From Vibrio sp. MEBiC08052 (lineage in GTDB: Bacteria > Pseudomonadota > Gammaproteobacteria > Enterobacterales > Vibrionaceae), in contig NZ_KQ947475.1 in the NCBI RefSeq assembly GCF_001506075.1, positions 1,564,767 to 1,628,766 on the forward strand: a stretch of 64,000 bases of DNA, read 5' to 3'. Positions 54,366 to 64,000 of this stretch are shown here, in pieces (position 1 is the first letter of the stretch; every line of letters begins with the position of its first letter). The position numbers and the translations under genes are program-made. The notes below the pieces were generated by a model. The model had not been told where the DNA came from. It made no database searches and worked only from the letters and a program-made list of their open reading frames with translations.

Positions 54366-56021
54366 TTATTGTTTTCCCAAATCAAAATATTTCACCAGAT
54401 CATCTAATTGTTGGGACACGTTATGCAAGTGGGCACTGGCATCTGTAAGTTGCTCAGACAGCTTTGTTGTTTCGTCGGTGAGCATACTAATATCTTCGAT
54501 GTTTTTGCCTAACTCTGCCACGACGGACGACTGTTCTTCGGTCGCTGCGGCATTTTGAGTGTTTTGATCATTCAATTGGTGAATATGGTGGTTGATAGCC
54601 TGTAATGAGTCACTGGTAGCTGTGGCATGTTCTACCACTAGCTGACTTTTATCTTTCCCTAGTTGCATCGCGGAGACGGCACGAGATGATTCATGGCGCA
54701 ATTTTTCAATGACTTCTTGGATTTCATCGGTCGATGCGGCTGAGCGAGTGGCAAGATTACGGACTTCATCAGCAACAACAGCAAATCCGCGACCTTGTTC
54801 ACCTGCTCTGGCAGCTTCAATCGCAGCGTTGAGCGCGAGCAGATTGGTCTGTTCCGAGATCCCGCGAATCGTGTCGAGTATGGTGCTGATATCATCAACT
54901 TGATGACTGAGGGACTGGACGACATCACTTGATTGATTCAAGGTTTCAGTCAGTGCCTGAATCTCTTGCTGTGTCCGCATCACTATCTGGTTACTCTCTG
55001 ATGTCTGTTGAGTAGCCTGATGTGCTGTTTCAGCAGCGCTTGCAGCATTGGAAGCAATTTCATTGACGGTACTGCCCATTTCAGTAATTGCTGTGGCGAC
55101 CTGAATAATCCGCTCACTCTGACGGGTACAGTTGTTATGAGTCAGATTGGATTGGTTCGCTACATTCTGTGCGGTTTCTGCCAGCTCTCTGGCATTACTG
55201 GAAACGTCCTGTATTGAATGATGGACTTTTTCGATAAAGCGATTAAAACTCTCGGCAATTTGGCTAATTTCATCCTGACCAGTGAGGGTGATTCTCGTAT
55301 GTAGCGCGAGATTATCGGCTGCGTAAGTAATTGAATTTCTAAGAGAGTCTACCCGTTTTCTGAGTTGAATAACGATCCAGGTAGACACGACGATAGAGGC
55401 AAGTAAACCGAGAGTAATGACAATCATCATCACCAACTGAGCTTGGTTGTATGTATCAATACTGGCTTGATTGTGTTTGCGGGCTTGCTCCAGCAGGGTA
55501 TCCAGTAATTTGTTTGATGCTTTACGTGTGACATTGTAATAGCCGGCATAGCGAGATTTATAGATTTCTCTGGCACCTTCCAGATCATTTTTACTCAAAG
55601 CATCCAATAAGGGATTGATGGCTTGAGTGATCATCTCTTCATAGTCTTTCTGTAGCTTGAGGGCATCTCGCTTCATGTCTGGATCAACCTGAGTATCTAC
55701 AGCAAGCTGCATCGCTTGGCGCATTTCGGGAATATCTTCCTCATACGCTTCTTTTACGCGGGTCTGAATCCCTTTTTTATCTCTCAGAGAGGTATCTTGC
55801 ATCAGCATCATGTCGATCCCGACTCGCATTCTCGGAATCCGAGACGCAGCCTCAGCCATTGCCCGTAAAGGTTCAGCCGTATTGACATAGAGCTGTTCGG
55901 ATTGATATTGAATATTTGCCATTTTTTGGAGACTATTGATACCGACCAAAATAAGAGCAAGACAAGGAATTGCCACAGCAATGACCAGTCGCAATTTTAA
56001 GGTGAAACGATTCTGAAACAT
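54366..56021 (-). CDS. Methyl-accepting chemotaxis protein with four-helix-bundle sensor
   Basis: The 551-residue receptor has membrane helix 1 ([19 protein letters not shown]), a periplasmic helical domain of about 155 residues (4HB_MCP type, containing [15 protein letters not shown]), membrane helix 2 ([20 protein letters not shown]), HAMP, and signalling hairpin tip [20 protein letters not shown]. It lies next to the citrate operon but on the other strand; citrate taxis is possible but unproven. The tail DLGKQ has no CheR pentapeptide. Confidence 0.93.
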   Translation of the reverse strand: MFQNRFTLKLRLVIAVAIPCLALILVGINSLQKMANIQYQSEQLYVNTAEPLRAMAEAASRIPRMRVGIDMMLMQDTSLRDKKGIQTRVKEAYEEDIPEMRQAMQLAVDTQVDPDMKRDALKLQKDYEEMITQAINPLLDALSKNDLEGAREIYKSRYAGYYNVTRKASNKLLDTLLEQARKHNQASIDTYNQAQLVMMIVITLGLLASIVVSTWIVIQLRKRVDSLRNSITYAADNLALHTRITLTGQDEISQIAESFNRFIEKVHHSIQDVSSNARELAETAQNVANQSNLTHNNCTRQSERIIQVATAITEMGSTVNEIASNAASAAETAHQATQQTSESNQIVMRTQQEIQALTETLNQSSDVVQSLSHQVDDISTILDTIRGISEQTNLLALNAAIEAARAGEQGRGFAVVADEVRNLATRSAASTDEIQEVIEKLRHESSRAVSAMQLGKDKSQLVVEHATATSDSLQAINHHIHQLNDQNTQNAAATEEQSSVVAELGKNIEDISMLTDETTKLSEQLTDASAHLHNVSQQLDDLVKYFDLGKQ

Positions 56022-56482
56022 TTACATTTCCTACTAGGTGAAATCACGTGGTGGAAAGTCAATACCCTGGACGAGTTATACTCATGTGGTTCAATATTGT
56101 TTTCACAAGGCATGAATCACTGGATACGGCAATTCCGGTAGTTATCAATACAGCTGGTTTTTACATAGTTTATAACAGATACCAATCTTTATCTAATTTA
56201 TTGTTTAATAAGAGAAAAATTGAAAATTACTGATTATGCATAAAATTTTTACTTTGTTTTTAATTAGGTTATAAGTATTAGTTAGTCAATACCAGAATAT
56301 TTATCTTTGTTTGTGTTTATGTTGAAGAGCGTGGAGTGATATCTCATTTTTTTGAGCTTATGACGAGCCCGTTCTCTTAGAATAAGAGCCTGTTTTTCGC
56401 CATGGAAAATGGTGTGATTAATCGGGGGAGAATGGACAGGAAGAATAGGAGCAGTCACACTCCCATTCATCGTTGGCGGTTT
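56022..56482. other. Interval between chemoreceptor and rlmI
   Basis: About 460 AT-rich bases. A 62-codon minus-strand frame lies immediately after rlmI (see next entry). A 61-codon plus-strand frame at 56048 lacks a ribosome site and is not accepted. Confidence 0.4.
56282..56470 (-). CDS. Doubtful small protein (62 aa) after rlmI
   Basis: ATG 56470 begins 12 nt after the rlmI stop, on the same strand. The product has natural composition, with an amphipathic basic middle (FHGEKQALILRERARHKLKK). No Shine-Dalgarno and no recognised family. May be a second gene of the rlmI transcript or chance. Confidence 0.28.
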   Translation of the reverse strand: MNGSVTAPILPVHSPPINHTIFHGEKQALILRERARHKLKKMRYHSTLFNINTNKDKYSGID

Positions 56483-57676
56483 TTACAGAACTTTACAGGC
56501 TAGTCCTTTGAGATAGAAGCCTTCGGGATAGGCTGAGTCGATGGGGTGATCTGCTGCCTGACTGAAACGTTCGACCAACTTGACACTTCGCCCGGCATCC
56601 AGTGCTGCATCGGCAATAATTTTCTGAAACAGCGTCTGATCCATGAGACCAGAGCAGGAGTAGGTAAGTAACGTACCTCCCGGCCTGAGAATCTGCATCG
56701 CTAACATGTTTATGTCCTTATATCCCCGACAGGCACCGTTCAGTTGGGCTTTCGACTCGGCAAATTTTGGCGGATCCATAATAACGACATCAAATCGGGT
56801 GCCCTGATCACGGTACTCGCGTAATAATTTGAAGACATCAGCGTTTAGAAAGACTGCGCGCTTTTTAGAGAGATCGAACTCATTCAATTGGGCATTGGCC
56901 TTGGCGGTATCTAGTGCCGGTTGGGATACATCGGCGTTGATTACCCGTTTCGCACCACCTTTTAGCGCATAGAGGCCGAATCCACCAGTATAGGAGAAGC
57001 AATTCAGCACTTCTTTATCCTGAACATATTTCATGGTGTGTAAGCGACTATCTCGTTGATCCAGATAGAAGCCAGTTTTATGACCATTGATGATATCAAC
57101 GCTGATTTTTATACCATTTTCTTCAATGATAATCGGTGCTGTCGGTATATCACCGTATAAAACACCAACTTGTTCTTGTAACCCTTCTTTTTTACGCACG
57201 GCAACATCTGAGCGTTCATAAATATGACATTCAGGGAAGCAGGTTCTAAGGCCTTCGACAAGTAAAGGTTTTGATAACTCAGCTGCGGCACTTAACACTT
57301 GACAGACCAGATAATCGCCATATCTGTCAATCGTTATGCCCGGTAAACCATCAGATTCAGCGGCAATGAGACGATAGCCGGTTAACTGACCTTGCCGAAT
57401 GACTGACTCTCTAAGCTGTTGTGCCTGACGAATACGTTGGATGAAAAAATCGGTGTCAATATCGGTCGGTTCGAAGCTCCAGACTCGAGCCCTAATCTGT
57501 GATTGTGGCGAAAAACCAGCTTTCGCCAGCCACTGCCCGTCGTGGCTATAGACATCAACCGTTTGGCCTGAAACCGGTTCACCTTGTACATGATTGATAG
57601 CTCGGGAAAAAATCCAAGGATGGCGGCGAAGGAGAGATTTTTCACGCCCTTTGGCGAGATAGATAGCGGCTGTCAT
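56483..57676 (-). CDS. rlmI: 23S rRNA m5C1962 methyltransferase RlmI
   Basis: The 397-residue SAM methyltransferase has an N-terminal PUA domain ([20 protein letters not shown]) and C-terminal Rossmann methylase with [35 protein letters not shown] and TYSCSGLMD (catalytic Cys). E. coli RlmI is 396 residues. Start ATG 57676 is chosen on homology though it lacks a Shine-Dalgarno. An in-frame ATG at 57814 would add 46 residues with no resemblance to the family. Divergent from yccX. Confidence 0.93.
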   Translation of the reverse strand: MTAAIYLAKGREKSLLRRHPWIFSRAINHVQGEPVSGQTVDVYSHDGQWLAKAGFSPQSQIRARVWSFEPTDIDTDFFIQRIRQAQQLRESVIRQGQLTGYRLIAAESDGLPGITIDRYGDYLVCQVLSAAAELSKPLLVEGLRTCFPECHIYERSDVAVRKKEGLQEQVGVLYGDIPTAPIIIEENGIKISVDIINGHKTGFYLDQRDSRLHTMKYVQDKEVLNCFSYTGGFGLYALKGGAKRVINADVSQPALDTAKANAQLNEFDLSKKRAVFLNADVFKLLREYRDQGTRFDVVIMDPPKFAESKAQLNGACRGYKDINMLAMQILRPGGTLLTYSCSGLMDQTLFQKIIADAALDAGRSVKLVERFSQAADHPIDSAYPEGFYLKGLACKVL

Positions 57677-57907
57677 AGATGTATTCTGTAGCTTGAAAAA
57701 ACGGTATTGTCGGTGATGTAAGAGGGAAAAGCAATCGGTTGACGGTATTGTGGCTTTGGGCTGAAAGGCGTTTTTGAATGGGGCATCATTGTTCAGAGTG
57801 AGTGTGGCATCCATCCCTCACATTCGATAGAAATTTAGATATACTATCGCTATGAGCGAATTTTATCGCTTAATGAGCTTTCTGATGCGAAAGAGGAGGA
57901 GCTGAAT

Positions 57908-58183
57908 ATGTCACAAAAGAGAGAAATCTTTACAGTGAAAGGTGTTGTCCAAGGGGTTGGTTTTCGCTACTACACCTCGCATCAGGCGTTGAAATTGGGA
58001 CTGACCGGTTATGCGAAAAATTTACATAACGGTGATGTGGAAGTTGTGGCCTGCGGTGAAGCGGATCAACTGGACTTATTTTATCACTGGCTCCATCAAG
58101 GCTCACCGGCAGCGCGTGTCGAATCGGTTGTTCGGACTGACTTTCACAGTGAAAAATCGTTTCGGGGATTTTCAATTCATTAA
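57908..58183 (+). CDS. yccX: Acylphosphatase YccX
   Basis: The 91-residue enzyme hydrolyses acyl phosphates. It has VKGVVQGVGFRYYT with catalytic R20 and GYAKNLHNGDVEVVACGE with N38. ATG 57908 follows AGGAGGAG. Surroundings (rlmI, tusE, yccA) repeat the E. coli gene order. Confidence 0.95.
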   Translation: MSQKREIFTVKGVVQGVGFRYYTSHQALKLGLTGYAKNLHNGDVEVVACGEADQLDLFYHWLHQGSPAARVESVVRTDFHSEKSFRGFSIH

Positions 58184-58326
58184 GGAACAATTTCGTGGTT
58201 GAGGGCCTGATTTTAAACGGAAGATACACTACGTTTAAAATCAATAGACTTACCCTCAACTTTTTGATGTACGAGCCTTAAATGTGGGTGGCATCCAATC
58301 TTCACTGGCCTGAGAGCGTGATTGTG

Positions 58327-58656
58327 TCACAGACATTTTGCTGGTTTTGGGAGCCCAGCCAGTTTGGTAGCCTGCTTGGCTGGCCCTTTACGGAACAGCT
58401 TAAATAGATACTTGCTATTGCCTTTTTCCGGACCATGGGCTTTTTCCATGGCCTTGACCAACATGCGGATGGCGGGAGAGGTGTTGTATTCTTGGTAGAA
58501 TTCCCTGACAAAATGAATGACTTCCAGATGCGCTTCAGTTAATTCAATGCCTTCTGCTTCAGCCAATAGTGGGATCATACCTTCTTGCCATTGTGTGTGA
58601 TCAAGTAAATAACCTTCGCTGTCGGTTTCAATTATTTGACCGTTATATTCGAACAT
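58327..58656 (-). CDS. tusE: Sulfurtransferase TusE (DsrC family)
   Basis: The 109-residue protein relays persulfide sulfur to MnmA for tRNA 2-thiouridine synthesis. The family sequence DTEGYL-like [30 protein letters not shown] and the C-terminal [19 protein letters not shown] with the catalytic penultimate Cys (C108) are present. Same length as E. coli TusE from ATG 58656; an upstream TTG/ATG adds seven residues. Confidence 0.95.
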   Translation of the reverse strand: MFEYNGQIIETDSEGYLLDHTQWQEGMIPLLAEAEGIELTEAHLEVIHFVREFYQEYNTSPAIRMLVKAMEKAHGPEKGNSKYLFKLFRKGPAKQATKLAGLPKPAKCL

Positions 58657-58750
58657 AGCTCGGTGTTGCCTCATCAATTAGAACGCGGTAAGGGTATCGG
58701 AGTGCCGGGAATGGCACAATCACTGTTATCGAAAAGATGTGTGAAAATAT

Positions 58751-58779
58751 AAAAAAAGCCCAGAATCTGGGCTTTTTTT
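58751..58779. terminator. Bidirectional terminator between tusE and yccA
   Basis: A perfect 13-bp stem including A/T arms, AAAAAAAGCCCAG / CTGGGCTTTTTTT, with a 3-nt loop. It lies downstream of yccA on the minus strand and can also stop plus-strand transcripts. Confidence 0.92.
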
Positions 58780-58846
58780 GCGCTGCTGTGTCGTTCAAAA
58801 CATGGCAGTTCGCTGACTTTATTTCAGAACGCCTGTTTCAGAACTA

Positions 58847-59509
58847 TTAATCGTCGTTCATGAAGCCCAGAATACTCAGCAGGCTGATGAACAGGTTATA
58901 GATTGAAACATACAGCGTAATTGTTGCCGAAATATAGTTGGTCTCACCACCGCGGACAATTTGCTGTGTAGTCAGCAAAATCGCACCGGTCGAAAACAAG
59001 ACGAACAGTCCACTCATTGCCAGATACAGGGCAGGGAGTTGCAGGAAGATATTTGCAACAAACCCGACAAGTAGCACAACAAAACCAGCTAACAGCATTC
59101 CGGACAGGAATGAGAGGTCACGTTTGGTGGTCAGTGCATAAGCGGAAGCCGCCATAAAGGTGAGGGCTGTCCCTCCGAGTGCTGTTAATACCACGTCACC
59201 GAGACCGGCACTGATATATGCGTTCAGGATCGGGCCTAACGTATAACCGAGGAAACCGGTAAACAGGAAGGTGAAAACTAACCCCATACTGTTATCACGG
59301 TTCTTCTCGGTGAGGAACAATAAGCCATAGAAGCCGACCAACATAATGATCAACCCCGGAGACGGAAGGTTCATCGCCATGGATACGCCAGCGACGACAG
59401 CAGACCACAACAGTGTCATTCCTAATAGTGCATAGGTGTTTCTTAACACTTTGTTTGTTTGAAGTGCACTATCTAAAGTCGATGTGCGTGAATACATAGG
59501 ACGGTTCAT
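58847..59509 (-). CDS. yccA: Bax-inhibitor-1 family membrane protein YccA
   Basis: The 220-residue protein has seven predicted membrane helices. E. coli YccA (219 residues) is an inner-membrane substrate and modulator of the FtsH protease, protecting SecY. Visible: NKVLRNTYALLGMTLLWSAV at the N-terminus and ISATITLYVSIYNLFISLLS at the end, the BI-1 signature region. ATG 59509 follows GAGGAA. Confidence 0.94.
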   Translation of the reverse strand: MNRPMYSRTSTLDSALQTNKVLRNTYALLGMTLLWSAVVAGVSMAMNLPSPGLIIMLVGFYGLLFLTEKNRDNSMGLVFTFLFTGFLGYTLGPILNAYISAGLGDVVLTALGGTALTFMAASAYALTTKRDLSFLSGMLLAGFVVLLVGFVANIFLQLPALYLAMSGLFVLFSTGAILLTTQQIVRGGETNYISATITLYVSIYNLFISLLSILGFMNDD

Positions 59510-59748
59510 ACGCTTCCTCGTATAATGATTGTCTATTACTACTTATGACTACATATGGGGGTAAAAGTTCTTATCTTCAACCCTTCATGACTACTATGAC
59601 CTTATCTTAGTCAAAAATGAACTGCAATACCGTGACGAAGTTGTAACACAATTTTTCGGATGAGAAACAAGTGTTAACTTCGACATGCTTTGGCGATGAA
59701 AACAAGGCACATGACGTGCCTTGTTCATAAAAAATGCGCTTTCGAGCA

Positions 59749-60510
59749 TTAATGCTGCAGAATCTGTGAAAGGAAGTTCTGGGTACGATCCGACTGTGGA
59801 TTGGCAAAGAAATCTTGTGGATTATTTTCTTCGATGATTTCACCTGCATCCATGAAAATGACTCGGTCTGCCACTTCTTTAGCAAATCCCATCTCGTGTG
59901 TAACACACAACATGGTCATCCCTTCTTCAGCCAGCTCAACCATGACATCCAATACTTCTCTGACCATTTCCGGATCCAAAGCAGATGTCGGTTCATCAAA
60001 TAGCATAATATGAGGATTCATACACAGTGAGCGGGCAATGGCCACACGCTGTTGCTGTCCTCCGGACAACTGGCCCGGATATTTCTTGGCTTGATTGGGG
60101 ATCTTAACGCGTTCCAGATATTTCATCGCAATGGCTTCGGCTTCTTCTTTTGGCATTTTCTTCACCCAGATTGGCGCCAGCGTACAGTTTTCTAACACCG
60201 TTAAGTGAGGGAAGAGATTAAAATGCTGAAAGCACATACCGACCTGACGACGAACGGCTTCGATATCTTTTAAATCTTCAGTCAGTTCGTGACCTGCGAC
60301 GATGATCTGACCTTTCTGATGTTCTTCGAGCCGGTTAATACAACGAATCATGGTCGATTTACCGGAGCCGGAAGGTCCACAGATGACGATTCGTTCACCT
60401 TTGGTCACATTCAGATTAATGTTCTTTAATACATGGAATTCACCGTACCATTTGTTCATGTCCTTAATTTGGATCACGGCTTCTTTATTTTGAGTATTTT
60501 GTAGCGTCAT
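59749..60510 (-). CDS. aapP: General L-amino acid ABC transporter ATP-binding protein AapP
   Basis: This 253-residue polar-amino-acid ABC ATPase has Walker [12 protein letters not shown], signature [16 protein letters not shown], Walker [15 protein letters not shown] and the H-loop [15 protein letters not shown] 60510 follows AAGGAAC; the longer frame overlaps aapM. Last gene of aapJQMP. Confidence 0.95.
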   Translation of the reverse strand: MTLQNTQNKEAVIQIKDMNKWYGEFHVLKNINLNVTKGERIVICGPSGSGKSTMIRCINRLEEHQKGQIIVAGHELTEDLKDIEAVRRQVGMCFQHFNLFPHLTVLENCTLAPIWVKKMPKEEAEAIAMKYLERVKIPNQAKKYPGQLSGGQQQRVAIARSLCMNPHIMLFDEPTSALDPEMVREVLDVMVELAEEGMTMLCVTHEMGFAKEVADRVIFMDAGEIIEENNPQDFFANPQSDRTQNFLSQILQH

Positions 60511-60529
60511 AATACGTTCCTTGAAATTT

Positions 60530-61627
60530 TTATCGTTTGTGACCCGTATGCAGTTTGTTTTCCAGCCAAATCGAATATCTCGACATGCCAAAACAAAATA
60601 CCCAGAACACTAACGCGACAAATGCATAACTTTCAGTGGAAAAACCAAGCCAGTTGGGGTCGGTATTTGCTGCCTGGCCGATACCAAGCACATCAAACAT
60701 CCCGATGATGAGAACCAGACTGGTATCTTTAAATAGATCGATGAAGGTATTCACAATCGAAGGAATGGTAATTTTCAGAGCCTGAGGCAGAATGATCAGC
60801 CCCATCTTTTTGGAGTAGCTGAGTCCCAGTGAGTCTGCAGCCTCATACTGTCCTTTGGGGATGGCTTGTAAACCGCCCCGAATCACTTCAGCAATATAAG
60901 CGGCACTGAACAACATCACACCAATGAGAGCACGAACTAACTTATCACTTTCTGCACCGGCAGACATGAATAGCGGGAGCATGACTGAGGCCATGAACAA
61001 CACGGTGATCAGGGGAACACCACGCCATACTTCGATGTAAACGGTACAGAAACTGCGGATGACCGGCATATGGGAACGTCGTCCGAGGGCAAGTAACACC
61101 CCAATTGGTAAAGATGCGACTATCCCGACCAAAGCCAGCACCAGTGTGATCAGAAGACCACCCCATTTATAGGTTTCAACCACGGGCAAGCCAAACCATT
61201 CACCATGCAGTAGTCCGGTCATCAATAGTGGGTAAACGGTTAGCGTGAAAAGTGCTAACCAGCCACGTTTCGGTGTTTTCGGATAAGCCAGCAGGACAAC
61301 TAAAATCGCCAACGTGGCATAGAAAAGTTGTGGCCGCCATAGTTCACTCTCCGGGTAAAACCCAAACATAAACTGATCGAAACGGACGTAAATCAACACC
61401 CAACATGCGCCTTGCTTTGAACAAGCTTCACGGCTTTCTCCGATCCAATCGGCTTTAATCAGAGCCCAGTCGATGAGATGGTACAATCCGGTGAATGCAA
61501 AGTAAGCAATAATGAGTGTCAATACTGAGTTGAATATATTGCTGAATAAATGCTTGCGCATCCAGACGATCGGGCCGCTGGTATTTGATGGTGGCGGCAG
61601 ATCCGGTTGAAATTGATGTACTGTCAT
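60530..61627 (-). CDS. aapM: General L-amino acid ABC transporter permease AapM
   Basis: The 365-residue permease has an N-terminal extension with a large periplasmic loop, then a HisM/GlnP-type core with the EAA loop [26 protein letters not shown] 61627 follows GAGAGG; the frame seven codons longer is unsupported. It starts one base after the aapQ stop. Confidence 0.93.
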   Translation of the reverse strand: MTVHQFQPDLPPPSNTSGPIVWMRKHLFSNIFNSVLTLIIAYFAFTGLYHLIDWALIKADWIGESREACSKQGACWVLIYVRFDQFMFGFYPESELWRPQLFYATLAILVVLLAYPKTPKRGWLALFTLTVYPLLMTGLLHGEWFGLPVVETYKWGGLLITLVLALVGIVASLPIGVLLALGRRSHMPVIRSFCTVYIEVWRGVPLITVLFMASVMLPLFMSAGAESDKLVRALIGVMLFSAAYIAEVIRGGLQAIPKGQYEAADSLGLSYSKKMGLIILPQALKITIPSIVNTFIDLFKDTSLVLIIGMFDVLGIGQAANTDPNWLGFSTESYAFVALVFWVFCFGMSRYSIWLENKLHTGHKR

Positions 61628-61628
61628 C

Positions 61629-62840
61629 TTACCTCTCCACCAAAGCAACTTTACGATTATATGTGTTCATTAAAAATGAAGTGACCAGACTGATAGTCAG
61701 ATAGACCGCCATCGTCATCGAGATCACTTCGATCGCTTGTCCCGTCTGGTTCAAAGTCGTCCCGGCAAACACATTGATGAGATCTGGGTAACCAATCGCA
61801 ACTGCAAGCGAAGAGTTTTTCGTTAAGTTGAGATACTGGCTGGTTAACGGTGGAATAATGATGCGCATCGCCTGAGGAATAATGACCAATTTGAGTGTTC
61901 TCCGGCGAGGCAGTCCTAATGACATGGCGGCTTCAGTTTGACCATGACTGACGGCATTGATGCCTGAGCGCACGATTTCTGCTATAAATGCAGCCGTATA
62001 GATACTGAGTGCAACGAGCAGAGCAACGAATTCAGGAATAATCTCAATGCCTCCCTGAAAATTAAACCGTTGCAGAACCGGATATTCTGCTGAAATTGGC
62101 ATCCCTGTCCAGAAGTAGACAATGGCAGGCAGACCGATAATTAGCCCGAGCGCAATACTCAGAGTCGGTGTTTGTTGCCCTGTCACTTTTTGGCGATTAC
62201 TGGCCCAGATCTTTACGCAAATAGTTGTGATGACTCCGAGAATGAACACCGTCAATACCAGACCACTTCCTGATGCAAAAATGGGTTTGGGAATAAATAA
62301 ACCGCTGACGTTAATAAAGACCGAGTCTCCGATGGAAAGGCTTTGTCTTTTTCCGGGCAAGGCCTGCAAGACCGAGAAATACCAGAAAAGAATCTGTAAC
62401 AGCAGCGGAATATTACGGAAGGTTTCGACGTAGATTGCAGCAAAGCGGCTTACGAGCCAGTTCGATGACAGACGTGCTATTCCGAGAATAAACCCGAGCA
62501 CCGTCGCAAAAAAGATACCGATGATCGACACATATAATGTATTCAGTAGTCCGACAACAAAGGTTCTGCCATACGTATCTGTTTCGTTGTAATCGATCAG
62601 AGACTGGCTTATCCCGAACCCTGCTGGTTGATCCAGAAAATTAAACCCGGTGGTAATGCCGCGAGACTCCAGATTTGTCAGTGCATTATTCACAATCGTG
62701 TAGATAAAAAAGATCAGTGCGAAGATAGCAATTATCTGAAAGACAACTGACCGAAACGTGGGATTATAGAATAAGTGTGTCACTTTTTTTGGGGCAGATG
62801 TGTTGCCTGTTGAGGACACAGCGTTATTTTCAGGCTTCAT
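61629..62840 (-). CDS. aapQ: General L-amino acid ABC transporter permease AapQ
   Basis: The 403-residue permease has about eight membrane helices and the EAA loop EAAMSLGLPRRRTLKLVIIP; the large periplasmic insert (about residues 70-90 and 165-250) is typical for AapQ. Paralogous to AapM, with which it forms the channel. Confidence 0.93.
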   Translation of the reverse strand: MKPENNAVSSTGNTSAPKKVTHLFYNPTFRSVVFQIIAIFALIFFIYTIVNNALTNLESRGITTGFNFLDQPAGFGISQSLIDYNETDTYGRTFVVGLLNTLYVSIIGIFFATVLGFILGIARLSSNWLVSRFAAIYVETFRNIPLLLQILFWYFSVLQALPGKRQSLSIGDSVFINVSGLFIPKPIFASGSGLVLTVFILGVITTICVKIWASNRQKVTGQQTPTLSIALGLIIGLPAIVYFWTGMPISAEYPVLQRFNFQGGIEIIPEFVALLVALSIYTAAFIAEIVRSGINAVSHGQTEAAMSLGLPRRRTLKLVIIPQAMRIIIPPLTSQYLNLTKNSSLAVAIGYPDLINVFAGTTLNQTGQAIEVISMTMAVYLTISLVTSFLMNTYNRKVALVER

Positions 62841-62872
62841 ACAACAATAACCTCAAGTCCATTTCCGACAAA

Positions 62873-62890
62873 GGGCGGATTGAACCGCCC
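62873..62890 (-). repeat. Stem-loop in the aapJ-aapQ gap
   Basis: 6-bp GC stem GGGCGG / CCGCCC with a 6-nt loop, 17 nt after the aapJ stop. Followed on the minus strand by TTT only; probably an expression-balancing hairpin behind the binding-protein gene. Confidence 0.6.
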
Positions 62891-62906
62891 GTTTTTAATA
62901 TAGTGA

Positions 62907-63938
62907 TTAGCGGAGTGGTGGGGCATACATGAAACCGCCCGCATTCCATAGTGCATTCACACCACGGGCAATTTGAAGTGGAGAATCTGAACCAACGGAG
63001 CGTTCAAATATTTCGTCATAGTTTCCGACTTGCTTGACGATTTGATAACCCCAGTCGTCTCGGATACCCAGTCCGGAACCTTTTGGTCCATCCAAGCCAA
63101 GAATACGCGTAATGTTGGCATCTGTTGATTTTTTCATTTCATCAACATTTTTCGATGTTATGCCGTATTCTTCCGCATTGACTAACGCAAATAGTGTCCA
63201 TTTTGCAACGTTAAACCACTTGTCATCATCTTGACGGACAACGGGACCTAATGGTTCTTTAGAAATAATTTCCGGAAGCACGACAGCAGAACTTGGATCT
63301 TTGAGGTTAACACGTAGTGCATAAAGTTGAGACTGATCGGATGTCAGTACATCGCATCGGCCAGCATCGAAACCTTTAGCTGTTTGAGCTGATGTATCAA
63401 AAACAACGGGCTTATAAGACATGCCATTTTTACGGAAGTAGTCGGCAAGGTTCAGCTCAGTGGTGGTACCTGACTGAATACAAACGGAAGCACCATCAAG
63501 CTCTTTGGCACTTTTGACACCAAGATTCTTTTTGACCATGAATCCCTGACCATCATAATAAGTGACACCAACAAAATTGAGACCTAAAGCTGTATCGCGT
63601 TGTAGTGTCCACGTTGTATTACGGGAAAGGACGTCGATTTCACCGGACTGGAGCGCGGTGAAACGCTCTTTCGCGGTTAATGGTACAAATTTGACTTTTG
63701 TTTTGTCACCGAGAACTGCTGCGGCTAATGCTCGACAATATTCAACATCAATGCCCTCCCATTCTCCTTTAGCATTTGGGTTGGAGAAACCGGGAAGCCC
63801 TGTACTAACACCACAGGTTACAACGCCATTTGAGAGCACCTTATCTAGTGTGCTCTCTGCTGCTGAAGCCGACTGTGCTGCGACCATAGCAGCGGATGCG
63901 ACAGTGATTGAAGCAAGAATTTTGAGTGTGTTTGCCAT
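62907..63938 (-). CDS. aapJ: General L-amino acid ABC transporter substrate-binding protein AapJ
   Basis: The 343-residue periplasmic protein has a signal peptide (about 1-26, ending SASAAES), then VLSNGVVTCGVSTGLPGFSN, GIDVEYCRALAAAVLGD and the amino-acid-binding segment LQSGEIDVLSRNTTWTLQRD. It binds a broad range of L-amino acids. First gene of aapJQMP; promoter is in the last 60 bases of the window and could not be resolved. Confidence 0.95.
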   Translation of the reverse strand: MANTLKILASITVASAAMVAAQSASAAESTLDKVLSNGVVTCGVSTGLPGFSNPNAKGEWEGIDVEYCRALAAAVLGDKTKVKFVPLTAKERFTALQSGEIDVLSRNTTWTLQRDTALGLNFVGVTYYDGQGFMVKKNLGVKSAKELDGASVCIQSGTTTELNLADYFRKNGMSYKPVVFDTSAQTAKGFDAGRCDVLTSDQSQLYALRVNLKDPSSAVVLPEIISKEPLGPVVRQDDDKWFNVAKWTLFALVNAEEYGITSKNVDEMKKSTDANITRILGLDGPKGSGLGIRDDWGYQIVKQVGNYDEIFERSVGSDSPLQIARGVNALWNAGGFMYAPPLR

Positions 63939-64000
63939 GAGTTTGTATCCTTCCTGTATGAATCACACGAATGTGAGCAGGGATTCCTGACACAAGTAAT

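Noticed and set aside
57677..57814. 46-residue N-terminal extension of RlmI from ATG 57814
   Set aside because: Not seen in the family, and its GAGGG lies directly against the ATG; RlmI length fits ATG 57676.
1..64000. CRISPR array, tRNA/rRNA, insertion sequence, prophage or att site
   Set aside because: No spaced direct repeats, transposase, integrase or tRNA-like fold noticed on reading; short or degenerate examples could still be missed without a search tool.

Overview
The window reads as chromosomal DNA of a Vibrio-type gammaproteobacterium. Three things point there. First, it carries the norspermidine pathway: a fused diaminobutyrate aminotransferase/decarboxylase, carboxynorspermidine dehydrogenase and NspC, lying beside nhaA. 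Second, gyrA, ubiG, nrdA, nrdB and yfaE lie together. Third, all proteins resemble enteric/vibrio families. The species cannot be fixed from sequence alone. No rRNA, tRNA, CRISPR array, prophage or insertion sequence was seen.

Layout. 1-7.3 kb: a truncated SDR-type oxidoreductase, a MATE exporter, an ABC transporter pair (LolD-like ATPase and FtsX-type permease) and nhaA. 7.7-13.3 kb: the norspermidine genes, with a strong terminator in front of nspC. 13.3-17.8 kb: a Cache chemoreceptor, a GcvR-like ACT protein, a CinA-family protein with a degenerate C-terminal motif, and a small unknown gene. 17.8-25.8 kb: the housekeeping block yfaE-nrdB-nrdA (minus), ubiG (minus) and gyrA (plus); a DnaA box and an NrdR-like box lie before nrdA. 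25.8-35 kb: a small ORF, ribA, gloC, a DUF2982-like membrane protein, a winged-helix-like small protein, a MarR regulator divergent from a BCCT osmolyte transporter, and a cNMP/CBS/DUF294 signalling protein paired with a DEDDh exonuclease.

35-54.2 kb is a citrate region. It holds tctCBA (periplasmic-binding-protein-dependent tricarboxylate uptake), a divergent CitA/CitB-type two-component system, a second CitA/CitB-type system, the Na+/citrate symporter citS, and a divergent citCDEFXG operon for citrate lyase and its prosthetic group. Both sensor kinases keep the Arg/His and Arg/Lys positions that bind citrate in Klebsiella CitA. Taken together the genes predict citrate sensing, two uptake routes and cleavage to acetate plus oxaloacetate. 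The oxaloacetate decarboxylase genes often found beside citS are absent here. A GNAT/acyltransferase/HAD operon, a 0.93-kb gene-free stretch and pncA sit inside the region. The gene-free stretch has a promoter overlapping a LacI-family-type operator, and a perfect 19-bp-arm palindrome.

54.3-64 kb: a second chemoreceptor (four-helix-bundle sensor), the rlmI / yccX / tusE / yccA neighbourhood as in enterics, and an aapJQMP-type general amino-acid ABC operon that ends close to the right edge.

Starts were chosen by Shine-Dalgarno spacing and family length. Several therefore lie inside the longest open frame. Functional names rest on recognised motifs and remembered family features, not on a database search.
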